A stretch of DNA of 55,754 bases from NCBI GenBank assembly GCA_030037315.1, contig JASHRM010000074.1:1-55754 (forward strand), given 5' to 3'. This stretch comes from Candidatus Acidiferrales bacterium. GTDB taxonomy: Bacteria > Acidobacteriota > Terriglobia > Acidiferrales > UBA7541. Positions 9,434 to 18,917 of this stretch are shown here, one piece after another. The notes beneath the pieces are model-generated. The model was given only the letters and a program-made list of their open reading frames with translations, did no database searches and had not been told where the DNA came from. Within the stretch, counting starts at the first letter, position 1, and each line of letters begins with the position of its first letter. A program made the position numbers and the translations under genes.

Positions 9434-10738
9434 GTGCAGAAATCACAAGTGATTTGCAAGGCGTTGATTGTGGCGGTGGTGATGGCGTTGATGGGAGCGA
9501 GCTTCGTTCCCCAGGCACGAGCGGAAGATCACTGGGTTGCAACGTGGGCGGCTTCGCCACAATCGGCGCGGTTCGTTTTTCCTCGAATGAGGCCGGCCAC
9601 GCCTCCGCCCGGTGCACAACCAAATGGCAATCCGCCGCCTGCGCCGATTTTCCCCGCACCGCCAACGATCAACAACCAGACTGTGCGGATGATCGTGCAC
9701 ACGAGCATCGGCGGGCATCGCGTCTGCGTGCAGTTTTCTAATGCCTTTGGGACTACGCCGCTGGAAATCGGCGCCGCTCATATCGCCCTGCACGATAAGG
9801 ATTCGGGGATTGTTGCCGGTTCCGATCGCCCGCTGACATTCAGCGGAAGATCGTCCTTCAGCATTCCTCCGGCCGCGGAGGTGCTCAGCGATCCCCTAGA
9901 ATTTGACGTACCTAAACTCGGCGATTTGGTGATCAGTGTGTTCATTCCCAGTGAGGCGTCAACACCGACGGTTCACCTCACGGGGCTGCATACGACGTAC
10001 ATCTCACAGGCGGGAGATTTTACGGGCGCCAGCTCGATCAGCGATCCTAAAACCATGGAGCTCTGGTATTGGGTCTCAGCCGTGGACGTAGAGGCCCCTT
10101 CGAAGTCAGGCGTCATCGTGGCTTTTGGCGATTCGATCACCGACGGAGCGACGTCAACCGTAAACACAAACCGCAGCTGGCCCAGCCAACTGGCTGAACG
10201 CCTGGCAGCCAATCAATCGACTTCGGATGTTGCAGTGATCAATGAGGGGATTTCGGGCAACCGACTGCTGAATGACGGAGCTGGAGTTTCGGCACTCGCG
10301 CGCTTCGATCGCGACGTCCTGAGCCAGCCCGGTGTGAAATGGCTGATCGTTCTCGAAGGAATCAACGACATCGGCATTGGCAATTTGCCGGGCGCGGAGC
10401 CGCCCGACACCGTAACAGCGGACGACCTGATCGCAGCACACAAGCAGATCATCGAGCGCGCTCACATGCACGGAATCAAGGTGATCGGCGCAACCCTGAC
10501 CCCCTACGTTGGCGCGACATATGCCACGGAAAAGGGTGAGGCGATGCGCGAGGCGGTCAACAACTGGATGCGCACGAGTCACGCATACGACGCAGTGGTT
10601 GACTTCGATGCCGCGGTGCACGACCCGGCAAATCCCGAGCAGATTCGCGCTGCGTTCAATATTCGCGATCATCTCCATCCGAACGATGAGGGCTATAAGG
10701 CGATGGCGTCGGCTGTCGATCTTTCTTTGTTCAAGTAA
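9434..10738 (+). CDS. Exported SGNH/GDSL-family hydrolase
   Basis: A 434-residue esterase/lipase-type enzyme. Residues 1-30 form a Sec signal peptide ending in an ARA cleavage site. An N-terminal beta-rich domain (about 35-215) precedes the SGNH domain: block I with catalytic Ser234 in FGDSITDG, block II Gly in GISGN, block III Asn in GINDI, and block V D-x-x-H near the C-terminus (DHLHPND). The start is a GTG at 9434 with an ACGGAG SD seven bases upstream. The arrangement resembles secreted carbohydrate esterases or rhamnogalacturonan acetylesterase-like enzymes. The substrate is unknown. Confidence 0.88.
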   Translation: MQKSQVICKALIVAVVMALMGASFVPQARAEDHWVATWAASPQSARFVFPRMRPATPPPGAQPNGNPPPAPIFPAPPTINNQTVRMIVHTSIGGHRVCVQFSNAFGTTPLEIGAAHIALHDKDSGIVAGSDRPLTFSGRSSFSIPPAAEVLSDPLEFDVPKLGDLVISVFIPSEASTPTVHLTGLHTTYISQAGDFTGASSISDPKTMELWYWVSAVDVEAPSKSGVIVAFGDSITDGATSTVNTNRSWPSQLAERLAANQSTSDVAVINEGISGNRLLNDGAGVSALARFDRDVLSQPGVKWLIVLEGINDIGIGNLPGAEPPDTVTADDLIAAHKQIIERAHMHGIKVIGATLTPYVGATYATEKGEAMREAVNNWMRTSHAYDAVVDFDAAVHDPANPEQIRAAFNIRDHLHPNDEGYKAMASAVDLSLFK

Positions 10739-10826
10739 GACCGCTGATCGAGGCCGCCTCTTCGTTGCAAACGTGGTTGATGCTTTCCGACCAGGATCCG
10801 GTCGCGTGATTGAGCGTAGAATACGC

Positions 10827-11675
10827 ATGAGCAGGGTTATGCGGGCTTCACTCGCCATCGCGCTTGCAGCTCTTTTACTTGGCACCGCCACGTCTGTGGC
10901 GAAGGCACGCGAGCGCAGGCTTACTCGCAACGCCCTACCGAGGCAGACAACGAGCCCAAGCTCTTCGGCTAAGAGTGGTGTTCCGGTCGTGGTGGAGTTA
11001 TTTACCTCCGAGGGATGTTCCAGTTGTCCGCCAGCAGACAAGCTTCTGGCAGCATTAGAAGAAAAACAGCCGGTACCGGGCGCACAGGTTATCGCCCTGG
11101 AAGAACACGTCGACTATTGGAACAGCCAAGGCTGGCTTGACCCGTTTTCTTCAGTCGAATTTACCGATCGCCAAGATGAGTACGAGCATTCGCTCCACGC
11201 CTCAACAGCATTCACGCCTCAGATGATCGTCGATGGCATGACTCAATTCGTCGGCAGCAATGTGAAGGCTGCGGTAGATGCCATCGCTAAAGCGGCGCAA
11301 ACTTCGATCGGGCATGTCGATCTGCAAGTGAAAAGCGATGCTGGGGCAAAGGCGGTGCCCGTCAATGTCCGTTTCACGAGCGACGCGAACGTGCCTGCTC
11401 ATGGATCGGCAGACGTGATGCTGGCAATAACCGAGGACGGGCTGTCGTCAAACGTTACCCGCGGCGAAAATGCGGGGGCCACGTTGGCTCACCAGGGCGT
11501 GGTGCGCGAGCTTCGCGTGATCGGCCGTGTAAGTTCGGACGGCACCTTCACCGCGCAGCCTGATGTGAAAATTTCCAAGAGCTGGAATCGCGCACACTTG
11601 CGAGTCGTGGTCTTCGTTCAGATGCATGGTGACGGCCGCATTATCACCGCCGCTACTCTTCCCCTGCAGAGCTGA
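10827..11675 (+). CDS. DUF1223 domain protein, thioredoxin-like, exported
   Basis: A 282-residue protein of the DUF1223 family. A signal peptide (about residues 1-28) precedes a thioredoxin-like domain that starts with VVELFTSEGCSSCPPADK; the C-x-x-C pair (CSSC) sits where thioredoxins carry their redox site. A later ALEEHVDYWN segment is typical of the family. The role is presumed to be envelope redox chemistry, but no substrate is known. The frame is open upstream inside the SGNH hydrolase gene; I chose the ATG at 10827 because the signal peptide begins there (a second Met at 10839 is possible). Confidence 0.82.
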   Translation: MSRVMRASLAIALAALLLGTATSVAKARERRLTRNALPRQTTSPSSSAKSGVPVVVELFTSEGCSSCPPADKLLAALEEKQPVPGAQVIALEEHVDYWNSQGWLDPFSSVEFTDRQDEYEHSLHASTAFTPQMIVDGMTQFVGSNVKAAVDAIAKAAQTSIGHVDLQVKSDAGAKAVPVNVRFTSDANVPAHGSADVMLAITEDGLSSNVTRGENAGATLAHQGVVRELRVIGRVSSDGTFTAQPDVKISKSWNRAHLRVVVFVQMHGDGRIITAATLPLQS

Positions 11676-11815
11676 CCGACCACCACTTTCAGTGAATGGC
11701 CGTGTGTCAGAGTCGTGCGACGAGTCCGATGGACGCAACCGCCGCCGGTCGAGCTATCGCCGCCGAACATCTGACGCGCTGCTTCGGCACTCCGGTGAGG
11801 TTGATGACGTAACTT

Positions 11816-12412
11816 TCAAGTCACGCCGTGGCGATTCTTCGGTGTCCTCGGCGGCGGCCGGCTTTGTTTTCGTGATTTGCGTGCGCGCCACTCATCGGCC
11901 GTGATTTCCCACATTTCCGAAGGCAGACGTCCCGAAACGTAATCTCGATCTTCCGTGCGAATCACGCGCATTCCTTGTTTTTCGGAAATGCGGCGAGACG
12001 CGACATTCGCGATCGCTTTTGGAACGCGCATCACAGGAAAGTTCAGTTCTTCGAACCAATGGTCCGTGACGGCATCGCATGCTTCCGTCATCAACCCGTG
12101 CCCGTGCCATTTTGGATCGAGCCAGAAGCCGCGATTTTCGCTTTCGCCCCGCCTCAGCTCGATCACTCCGATGATTTGACTCGGGTTCGTTTTCAAGCGT
12201 AGTGTCCAGCTCCAAGCGTCACCCCGTGCGAGGGCCGGGAGGGCAATTTCGTCCAGAAATTTGAAGGCCGCATCAACGGGATATGGCCACGGTACGCGAT
12301 TGCTTAGATAGCGGACAATTTCCCACTGCGGAAAAATTTGCTGAATCTGCTCGGCGTCTGCAAGCTTAAGCGGGTCGAGAGACAGACGTGACGTTTCGAG
12401 CGTAGGCGTCAT
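11816..12412 (-). CDS. GNAT-family N-acetyltransferase (RimJ/RimL-like)
   Basis: About 198 residues resembling ribosomal-protein or amino-acid N-acetyltransferases (Acetyltransf_3). The N-terminal strand ETSRLSLDPLKLADAEQI, the strand IGVIELR, and the acetyl-CoA loop region FWLDPKWHGHGLMTEA are visible, followed by NVASRRISEKQGM, the usual asparagine-containing alpha-4 segment. The C-terminus ends in a basic Arg/Lys/Pro tail of about 20 residues. The start is uncertain: an ATG at 12412 (used) or a GTG at 12442, neither with a good SD. The acceptor substrate is unknown. Confidence 0.8.
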   Translation of the reverse strand: MTPTLETSRLSLDPLKLADAEQIQQIFPQWEIVRYLSNRVPWPYPVDAAFKFLDEIALPALARGDAWSWTLRLKTNPSQIIGVIELRRGESENRGFWLDPKWHGHGLMTEACDAVTDHWFEELNFPVMRVPKAIANVASRRISEKQGMRVIRTEDRDYVSGRLPSEMWEITADEWRARKSRKQSRPPPRTPKNRHGVT

Positions 12413-12466
12413 TCTTGCGATCCGGGAATACTTGTCAGCCACGCTGCACGTAAACGCCGGGACGGC

Positions 12467-13447
12467 CTAGGAAATCGCGCGCTTCAAAAACGCATCAATA
12501 CGCGCGTTGGCTTCCGGGGCTTGTGGCAACGGGAAAACATTGAAGGCGTGCGGAGCTCCAGGGTAGATTGCCAGCTCCGCTTCGTTGCCGGCTGCGATCC
12601 AGCGCGAGTACATGAAGAGCGTATCGTCCAGCAACGGATCGATCGTGCCGATCGTGAAAATCGTACGGGGCATGTTTTTCAGGTCAGCGTACAGGGCAGA
12701 GACATCCGGGTTGCGCGGGTCCACACCCTTCGGCAGGTAAGCTTCGCAGAATTTCTTGATGCTCGTTTTGCCGACCAGAATGCCTTTGTCGGGTGAAAGC
12801 ATCTGGCTCGGGGTCATCGATGAATCGAAGTTGCCATACGACAAATTCGCCGCGCGGAATCCCGAGTAATTGTGGCGATCGCGCATTCGCAGCAAAGTGG
12901 CAGCAGCAAGAGTGGCTCCAGCGGATTCGCCGCCGATCGTCATCACGTCCGTACCAAATTCGGATTTGCCGTTCTTGATCAACCAGAGCGCCGCCCACTC
13001 GCAGTCGTCCCATGCGGCGGGATAAGGATCTTCCGGTGCGAGACGATATTCCACGCTTGCACAAGCCATTCCAGTGCCTTGGGCGATTCGTTCGAGCATC
13101 TTGTCCTGCGTCTCCGCCGAGCCGAGGACGAGCCCTCCACCGTGCATGTGCAGGTAGATCCCTTTGGCGTTTTCTGGCGCGATGACTCGCAAGCCGATTT
13201 TATGGCCACCCTTGCCGTCGATTTGAATCGTGCGACCACGCGGCGACCTTTCGGGCGGCGGAAAAGGCCCTCGGCCGCTGGCCGCTGCGGCGCGGTAGGC
13301 TGGCGCGCCAATATCCCACCAGTCCGGACCACCGGAGAGCAGTTTTTGGAATTGCTCGTTTGCCGCCGTGATCTCCGGCGAGATTGCCTCGGGCCGGAAC
13401 AGTTTCGGATCGAGCGGGTTGCTTTTCGCGGCGGCTGCTTCACTCAT
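12467..13447 (-). CDS. Alpha/beta hydrolase, HSL (hormone-sensitive lipase) family
   Basis: A 326-residue carboxylesterase. The family IV signature HGGG (oxyanion hole, in [11 protein letters not shown]) and the nucleophile elbow GESAG with Ser175 are present, followed by the acid in the IDPLLDD segment and the catalytic His in PHAFNVFP. An N-terminal cap of about 75 residues precedes the core. No signal peptide, so it is cytosolic. A GGAG SD lies nine bases before the ATG. It would act on short-chain acyl esters; the physiological substrate is unknown. Confidence 0.9.
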   Translation of the reverse strand: MSEAAAAKSNPLDPKLFRPEAISPEITAANEQFQKLLSGGPDWWDIGAPAYRAAAASGRGPFPPPERSPRGRTIQIDGKGGHKIGLRVIAPENAKGIYLHMHGGGLVLGSAETQDKMLERIAQGTGMACASVEYRLAPEDPYPAAWDDCEWAALWLIKNGKSEFGTDVMTIGGESAGATLAAATLLRMRDRHNYSGFRAANLSYGNFDSSMTPSQMLSPDKGILVGKTSIKKFCEAYLPKGVDPRNPDVSALYADLKNMPRTIFTIGTIDPLLDDTLFMYSRWIAAGNEAELAIYPGAPHAFNVFPLPQAPEANARIDAFLKRAIS

Positions 13448-13539
13448 TGCTGTGTCTCCGATCGTATTTTGCGGGGGACGCTCTTATACACCCAGCTTTT
13501 CGCGGTGTCCATTTCCAAGTGACTAGCACTGCCTAGACT

Positions 13540-15600
13540 TCATGGTTGCGCGCCCACGGCTTCGGCTAGGCCCTTATCGTACATCGCGCCGAAGCGCAGA
13601 TATTGACTGACCGCGTCGGGCGGATAGCTGAGGTTCACTTTCGCTGCGGCGCCATTCTGCTGAAGGGAAAGACGGGAATAAACGCCGGCAAAGTAGGTCG
13701 GAAGATTGAGCTTGTCATAGCGCGCCACCACTTCATCGCGCAGCTTGGGATCGAAGTGGACTGCGTATTTGTCGGCCAGGGCCTTGATCGCGTTGTAGTC
13801 GCCCTCGGCCTTAATGCGCATCAACTCAGCCAGCAGCATCCCGACGCCCTTTCGCATTTTCTGGTAATCGGTCACGCGAATATAGGTTTTTCCGTTTCGC
13901 TGAAACTGTTCGATGCCGCCCGTTTTATCCATGATGTAGCGAACGATGAGCTGCCGGTCCCGGGCGTGATCTTCTTCGATTGTGTCGCCCTTGGGAATGC
14001 GGCGCAGCTGTGTTAGAGCAACGCGCGCAGCCGAGTCATACATCGCTTTCGCCACTTCTTCCTGATTGCTGATTAATCCGAGTTCCTTCAGCTTCGGATC
14101 CCATACGTTCCAAAGGGCCATCAAGTCCGCGCGGCCCTCCTCAAGAGTAGAAAAATATTCCTTTAGCTCGGGTTCGGCGCCGTGCGTCAGCCGAGAGCTC
14201 AGCTTGCCGGAGCCGTGGCCGATCACTTCGTGAAGTGCCGTCATCAAATCCTCGGCTTCATCGCCGTATTTCTTGTCGCGGGCGATTTCCTCTGGCGAGG
14301 AACCGAATTCTTCGAGAGCGGCGTTTCCGACGGCTTGATTGATTGCGCGAGTGCTGCTGATGAGCAGAAAGTTTTTCGTACCGTACTTTTCGTGGATCTC
14401 ATTTTCGTTCGGAAGGTTGTCTCCGACGGTGTTCACCAGATAATCGCCCGTTTCTATGAGTGTTTCGATCGCTTTCACGACCGGCGGTTTAAAGGAATGC
14501 TTTTTGTACTTGTCGTCCCAGGGAGCCTTCTCCTCGAAGTACTCGGCATTGCTGGCGAGCTTGGTCATGGTGTCTGTCACCGGCTTGTCGGTGATGGAAA
14601 CGAAACTTTGCGAGCTACCCTTTGCTCCGCGAGCGTCGCGATAAATTTCAACGAAACCGTTCACGAAATCGACGGTGGCGTTGTCCTGCACCCAATCGGC
14701 GTCGAACTTCAGCCAATCGTCGAAGTCGCCGGTTTCGTAATACCGAACGAGATCAGCGATGACCTGAGATTCCTGAGGATCAGCGAAAGTGCGCGCTTTT
14801 TCGAGGCAGTCATTCGCCTTTTTCAGATAGATGGCGTATAAGCCTGCCGGAATTTTGCCGTCGGGAGTGCCGGCGCGATAAACCTCTTCGCGCAGCTGGC
14901 CGTTTGCATCTTTGACGACCCGCGAATTCAAGGGATGCTGCTCGTGAAAATTCTTCAGGTCGGCCAGTGAGACGCCTTCATAGAAGGTGTTTGAGCTAGC
15001 CTGCACGATATCCAGATTGCCGTTGGGACTCTTCGCGGTATCCATTGGCTCAAAATTGGGATCGAAGAGGGGCGCGCGAAGGTCGCTGAGCTCCTTTTCG
15101 AGCTGATCGGCAGTCGTCAGCGCGGGAAGATCGCCGTAAGACGTTTTCATAGCGCCACTTTTTTGTGCAATCAGCGCGGCCGTTTTTAGTTCATCGAAAG
15201 TGAAGCTCGGCAGAAATTTCTGTGCGGTTTCATCGTTGTGGTTTCCGCGATTTGCCCAGAACAACTGGGCGAAGCCTCTGATGCGCGACATTGTTTGCGG
15301 ATTGATGCTGGAGGGATGGGCGACGATTTCTTCAAGCAGCCGCTTCTCGCGAAGGCCGTAGCGCGATAACTGATCGTAGATAATGGGATCGATTGCGATC
15401 GAAGCCTGGGCCAGCCAATAGGCGAGCTCTTGCTGCTTTGGCGTCAGCGAACCGAAGCTATCGACCTTTACTTCCACGAAGCCGGTAGGTCCGACCCGCG
15501 CCATCCGCGAGCTTTTGGCGGGCGACGGCTTTCCATCCTGCCCGAACGCTGGCGGCAGAATTGCAAGGCAGCAGAGAAAAAGCAGAAATTTAAATCTCAT
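13540..15600 (-). CDS. Dipeptidyl peptidase III (M49 family), exported
   Basis: A 686-residue zinc metallopeptidase that removes dipeptides from N-termini. The M49 hallmark H-E-V-I-G-H lies near residues 457-462, and the third ligand motif E-E-G-R-A-D near 485-491 spans the normal distance. The family in eukaryotes is cytosolic, but this protein begins with a clear Sec signal peptide (MRFKFLLFLCCLAILPPAFG), so it should act in the periplasm or outside. The start at 15600 follows a GGGGGAA SD; the frame is open further upstream to 15690 without support. It is divergently transcribed from the M42 double peptidase, suggesting joint extracellular or periplasmic peptide use. Confidence 0.9.
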   Translation of the reverse strand: MRFKFLLFLCCLAILPPAFGQDGKPSPAKSSRMARVGPTGFVEVKVDSFGSLTPKQQELAYWLAQASIAIDPIIYDQLSRYGLREKRLLEEIVAHPSSINPQTMSRIRGFAQLFWANRGNHNDETAQKFLPSFTFDELKTAALIAQKSGAMKTSYGDLPALTTADQLEKELSDLRAPLFDPNFEPMDTAKSPNGNLDIVQASSNTFYEGVSLADLKNFHEQHPLNSRVVKDANGQLREEVYRAGTPDGKIPAGLYAIYLKKANDCLEKARTFADPQESQVIADLVRYYETGDFDDWLKFDADWVQDNATVDFVNGFVEIYRDARGAKGSSQSFVSITDKPVTDTMTKLASNAEYFEEKAPWDDKYKKHSFKPPVVKAIETLIETGDYLVNTVGDNLPNENEIHEKYGTKNFLLISSTRAINQAVGNAALEEFGSSPEEIARDKKYGDEAEDLMTALHEVIGHGSGKLSSRLTHGAEPELKEYFSTLEEGRADLMALWNVWDPKLKELGLISNQEEVAKAMYDSAARVALTQLRRIPKGDTIEEDHARDRQLIVRYIMDKTGGIEQFQRNGKTYIRVTDYQKMRKGVGMLLAELMRIKAEGDYNAIKALADKYAVHFDPKLRDEVVARYDKLNLPTYFAGVYSRLSLQQNGAAAKVNLSYPPDAVSQYLRFGAMYDKGLAEAVGAQP

Positions 15601-15722
15601 CCTATTCCCCCCGCGAATCTGAGTTAGACGATCCAAGACATGCAAGTGGCATAGCGCGCGGCGGCTATCTTCGCGCCCGATCCTCCACACAAACGCACCG
15701 GATCGTGTTAGGTTGAGTCGCC

Positions 15723-18041
15723 ATGATCATGACTCAGACGCGCTCAATTGTACGATTGTTAGCGATGCGAATGGAGAAAGTTGTCCAGCGCTCCGCCGTC
15801 GCATGCGGTTTTTTTCTCTTTGCTGTATTCGGTTTTGGAGCTCCGCCCGCCGGCGCTCAGGCACCCGTTCGGAATTCAAGCTTGCTTTCTGATTGGCGAG
15901 AATTCGTTGAGACGCCGTCCGTCTCGGGATACGAAAATCAACTCGCTGCCAGGATTCGGGCAGAAATAGAGGCGTTTCATCCGGCAAGCGACAACATTGG
16001 CGATCTAGTGGTCACCATCGGCAGCGGATCGCCGAACAGACTGATCGTCGCACCAATCGATGAGACAGGATTTGTCGTTGGCGACATCACGGACGACGGC
16101 TATCTGCGATTGCAACGGCTTCCGCAGTCGGGCCTTCCACCCATCTACAACGACCTATATTCCGCCCAGCCTGTAAAGGTCGAGACATCCGGCGGGAAAT
16201 GGCTTGACGGAGTCGTGGCCGGGCTTTCGGTCCACTTGCAAAACGGCCGGGAAAATCCGCCGAAATCCGGCGACATCGACAATATGTACGTCGATATCGG
16301 CGCCAGCTCTGCAGCCGAAGTTCGCAAGGCGGGCGTGGATATCCTGAGCCCCGTAGCGATCGATCGCGAATTTCGAAGCTTGGCGAACGGGGAATTTGCA
16401 GGCGCGTCGATTGGCGACAAATTTGGAGCAGCGGCGCTCCTAGAGCTGCTGCACTTTATCGACCCGACGAAGATTCAAGGAACTCTGACAGTTGCATTCG
16501 TAGTTCAGCAGCGGACCGGCGCGCGCGGCCTGCAGAGAATTCTTCGCACGGGGCACTTTGACGAGATGATTTACGCCGGGCAACTGACTCCCGGCGGCGC
16601 AGTGCCTGGCGTGCAAAACGTGCATCGGGCGCCGCGGCGGGAACCGGGAGAAGGCGTACTCATCGGATTTGGGCAAACCAACGACACGTTCTCCGGATTC
16701 GCCCAGGATTTGAAGCACCTCGCAGATGCCAACAAGATAACTCTGGCAACCGATTATTCCGCAGGACTCATTCCGGCGGGCTATTTGTCTCTGCCCGAGC
16801 TTCCGATGCGCTCGGCTCACATCGGGATTGCTGTCGCGTGGCCGGATACGCCTGCCGAGATGGTGTCAGGCGATGATCTGGAGCAACTGAGTTCGCTGTT
16901 GGCGGCTTATGTTGGTGTGCAGCGGCCGGTGACGCGCATGGAGCCGGTAGAACCTGAGCGCGAATCGAGTCTTGCGGCGCCAACTTCGCATCCTCCCTCT
17001 GATGTCCAGGTGTTGGCGTCGCTGGTTTCCACATACGGTGCAAGCAATCACGAAGGCGCAGTGCGCGATGATGTGAAGAAGCTGCTCCCCAACTGGGCAA
17101 AGCCAGAAACCGACGAGGCGGGGAATCTGATCTTGCACGTGGGAAGCGCACCCGGCCGCACCAGGACGCCCAGGATTTTGATCGTGGCACATATGGACGA
17201 AATCGGATTTGAAGTGACATCGATCGCGAACGACGGTCGGCTAAATGTAGACATGCTGGGCGGCATGGACCTGAGCTTTTATGAGGGCCATCCGATGCTC
17301 GTTCACACGGCGGCAGGAGATCGAGACGCGATCATGGAATTGCCGCGCGGCTGGGACGAGGCGAATTTTCAGTGGCCGAGGGAGACAGAGACGGCCCTGC
17401 GGATCGATGTCGGCGCACGTAACCCGCAAGAGGCAGCCAACCTCGGCATCAAAGTGGGCGATTGGGTTACGATTCCGAAGCGCTATCGCCCGCTGCTTGG
17501 GACGCGTGCAAACGGACGCAGCTTTGACGACCGCGTGGGCGATACAGCGCTAATTTCCGCGGTTTGGGCCCTTGGAGCCCCGCTCAAAAATCGCGATGTG
17601 ACTTTCGTTTGGTCCACAGGAGAGGAATTAGGACTCGACGGCGCCGCTGCGCTCGCGAAAAGACTCGCCTCGCGGGGAGAAGAGCCCGACTATGTTTTCG
17701 CTGTTGATACCCTGGTGAGTTCGGATTCACCGCTTGAGTCAAAACGTTTCGCGGATGCCCCGATTGGCAAAGGGTTTGCCATCCGCGCGGTCGACAATTC
17801 GAACATTGCTTCACGAACGTCCGTCGAACGGCTTGCGCAGCTTGCGCGAGAAAATCAGATCTCAGTGCAGATCGGCATCACAGGCGGCGGAAACGATGGG
17901 TCAGCCTTCGTCCCCTACGGAGCCGCCGACATTGCGATTGGGTGGCCCCTTCGCTATTCGCATTCACCGGCAGAAGTTGTCGATACACGGGACGTGGATG
18001 CACTCGGACGAATCGTGGCTGTGATCGCGAAAAGCTGGTAA
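15723..18041 (+). CDS. Exported tandem M42-family aminopeptidase; N-terminal half degenerate
   Basis: 772 residues containing two M42-type (glutamyl aminopeptidase/cellulase-like) units after a signal peptide (about residues 1-45). The second unit (about 430-772) keeps the metal site: His490 and Asp492 in AHMDEIGF, SFDDRVGD (Asp602/603), general base and ligand Glu634/Glu635 in STGEELGL, and a late YSHSP His. The first unit (about 50-400) aligns with the same landmarks but has Pro111 for the His, Gly231-Asp232 for the Asp pair and Gln263-Arg264 for the Glu pair, so it should bind no catalytic metals. It probably has a structural or regulatory role. The start is the first of several in-frame ATGs (15723, 15729, 15765, 15771). 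It shares a 122-bp divergent promoter region with DPP III. Confidence 0.85.
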   Translation: MIMTQTRSIVRLLAMRMEKVVQRSAVACGFFLFAVFGFGAPPAGAQAPVRNSSLLSDWREFVETPSVSGYENQLAARIRAEIEAFHPASDNIGDLVVTIGSGSPNRLIVAPIDETGFVVGDITDDGYLRLQRLPQSGLPPIYNDLYSAQPVKVETSGGKWLDGVVAGLSVHLQNGRENPPKSGDIDNMYVDIGASSAAEVRKAGVDILSPVAIDREFRSLANGEFAGASIGDKFGAAALLELLHFIDPTKIQGTLTVAFVVQQRTGARGLQRILRTGHFDEMIYAGQLTPGGAVPGVQNVHRAPRREPGEGVLIGFGQTNDTFSGFAQDLKHLADANKITLATDYSAGLIPAGYLSLPELPMRSAHIGIAVAWPDTPAEMVSGDDLEQLSSLLAAYVGVQRPVTRMEPVEPERESSLAAPTSHPPSDVQVLASLVSTYGASNHEGAVRDDVKKLLPNWAKPETDEAGNLILHVGSAPGRTRTPRILIVAHMDEIGFEVTSIANDGRLNVDMLGGMDLSFYEGHPMLVHTAAGDRDAIMELPRGWDEANFQWPRETETALRIDVGARNPQEAANLGIKVGDWVTIPKRYRPLLGTRANGRSFDDRVGDTALISAVWALGAPLKNRDVTFVWSTGEELGLDGAAALAKRLASRGEEPDYVFAVDTLVSSDSPLESKRFADAPIGKGFAIRAVDNSNIASRTSVERLAQLARENQISVQIGITGGGNDGSAFVPYGAADIAIGWPLRYSHSPAEVVDTRDVDALGRIVAVIAKSW

Positions 18042-18052
18042 CACGGGTTTGC

Positions 18053-18058
18053 TATAAT
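18053..18058 (+). promoter_or_regulatory. Consensus -10 element very close to the kinase start codon
   Basis: A perfect TATAAT lies eight bases before the ATG of the deoxynucleoside kinase at 18067. Transcription from it would begin within a few bases of the start codon, giving a leaderless or near-leaderless mRNA. No good -35 hexamer is present at 16-18 bp, so the element may be weak, activator dependent, or fortuitous. Confidence 0.35.
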
Positions 18059-18066
18059 CGCGCGCC

Positions 18067-18732
18067 ATGCCCGAGCGATTGCCGTTGGAGCCAGCTTTCA
18101 AAGCACCGCGTTACATCGCCATCGAGGGACCCATTCGCGTCGGCAAGTCCACACTTGCCAAGGCCCTGGCAGACCAGCTTCACGCTAGGCGGGTCTTCGA
18201 CTGCGAAGACAATCCCTTCCTTGAGGATTTTTATAATGAGAGACCCGGTGCCGCATTTTGTACGCAGATGTATTTTCTTTTGGAGCGGCACAAACGGCTC
18301 GCTGACGCTCGGCCCGACGAAAATGCAGCGCCCATCCTGAGCGACTTCCTCTTTGAGAAAGACAAAATCTTTGCGTACATGAATCTCGATAACGAAGAGC
18401 TGAAGCTCTACGAAAGATATTTCGATCTGCTCGCGCCATCGGTGCCGTCGCCCGATCTGGTGATTTACCTTCAGGCGAAGCCAGAAATTTTGAGGAAACG
18501 CGTCTCAAAAAAAGGCGATCCGACGGAAAAGCAGATTTCATCGGAATATCTAGAAGCAGTGGCCAACGCCTATGAGCACTTCTTCTTTCGCTACTCCGGA
18601 TCGAATTTGCTGGTGGTCGATACCACGGACATCGACTTTGTGGAGCGTAATCAGGATTTGCAGGAACTTCTCCGACGGTTGCGTCAGCCTGTCAAAGGCA
18701 CCCAATATTTCCTTCCTCTGGGCCAAGGCTGA
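18067..18732 (+). CDS. Deoxynucleoside kinase (dGK/dAK/dCK family)
   Basis: A 221-residue salvage kinase that phosphorylates deoxynucleosides using ATP. The P-loop is GPIRVGKST near residue 27; the substrate-binding Glu/Asp region follows in the DCEDNPFLEDFY segment, then FLLERHKR and the DFLFEKDKIF helix. The lid region has LRKRVSKKGDPTEKQI, matching the family's R-x-R-x-R-like lid. The C-terminal VVDTTDIDF strand fits the fold. Length matches bacterial dGK/dAK proteins (about 210-225). The gene starts 25 bp after the M42 stop and may be read through from it. Confidence 0.9.
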   Translation: MPERLPLEPAFKAPRYIAIEGPIRVGKSTLAKALADQLHARRVFDCEDNPFLEDFYNERPGAAFCTQMYFLLERHKRLADARPDENAAPILSDFLFEKDKIFAYMNLDNEELKLYERYFDLLAPSVPSPDLVIYLQAKPEILRKRVSKKGDPTEKQISSEYLEAVANAYEHFFFRYSGSNLLVVDTTDIDFVERNQDLQELLRRLRQPVKGTQYFLPLGQG

Positions 18733-18917
18733 AAAAGGATCGGGCGAACGAAACCTTCGCCAAAACTACGCAGGGTCAACTATCGCGCCTTCAGAGCTCT
18801 CAATTTAGGGGAATCCGGGGCTGGCCAATTCGCTCGCCAGTTGCGTGCGTGCGAATTCGCGGGTGGCCTGCCCCGGACTACAGCACGGGGAAAAATCGCC
18901 CTACGAAATTCCTTCGC

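Noticed and set aside
9178-9459. Minus-strand frame between tautomerase and SGNH hydrolase
   Set aside because: No SD, overlaps two supported genes antisense, and residue composition is not protein-like enough. Possible remnant but not supportable.
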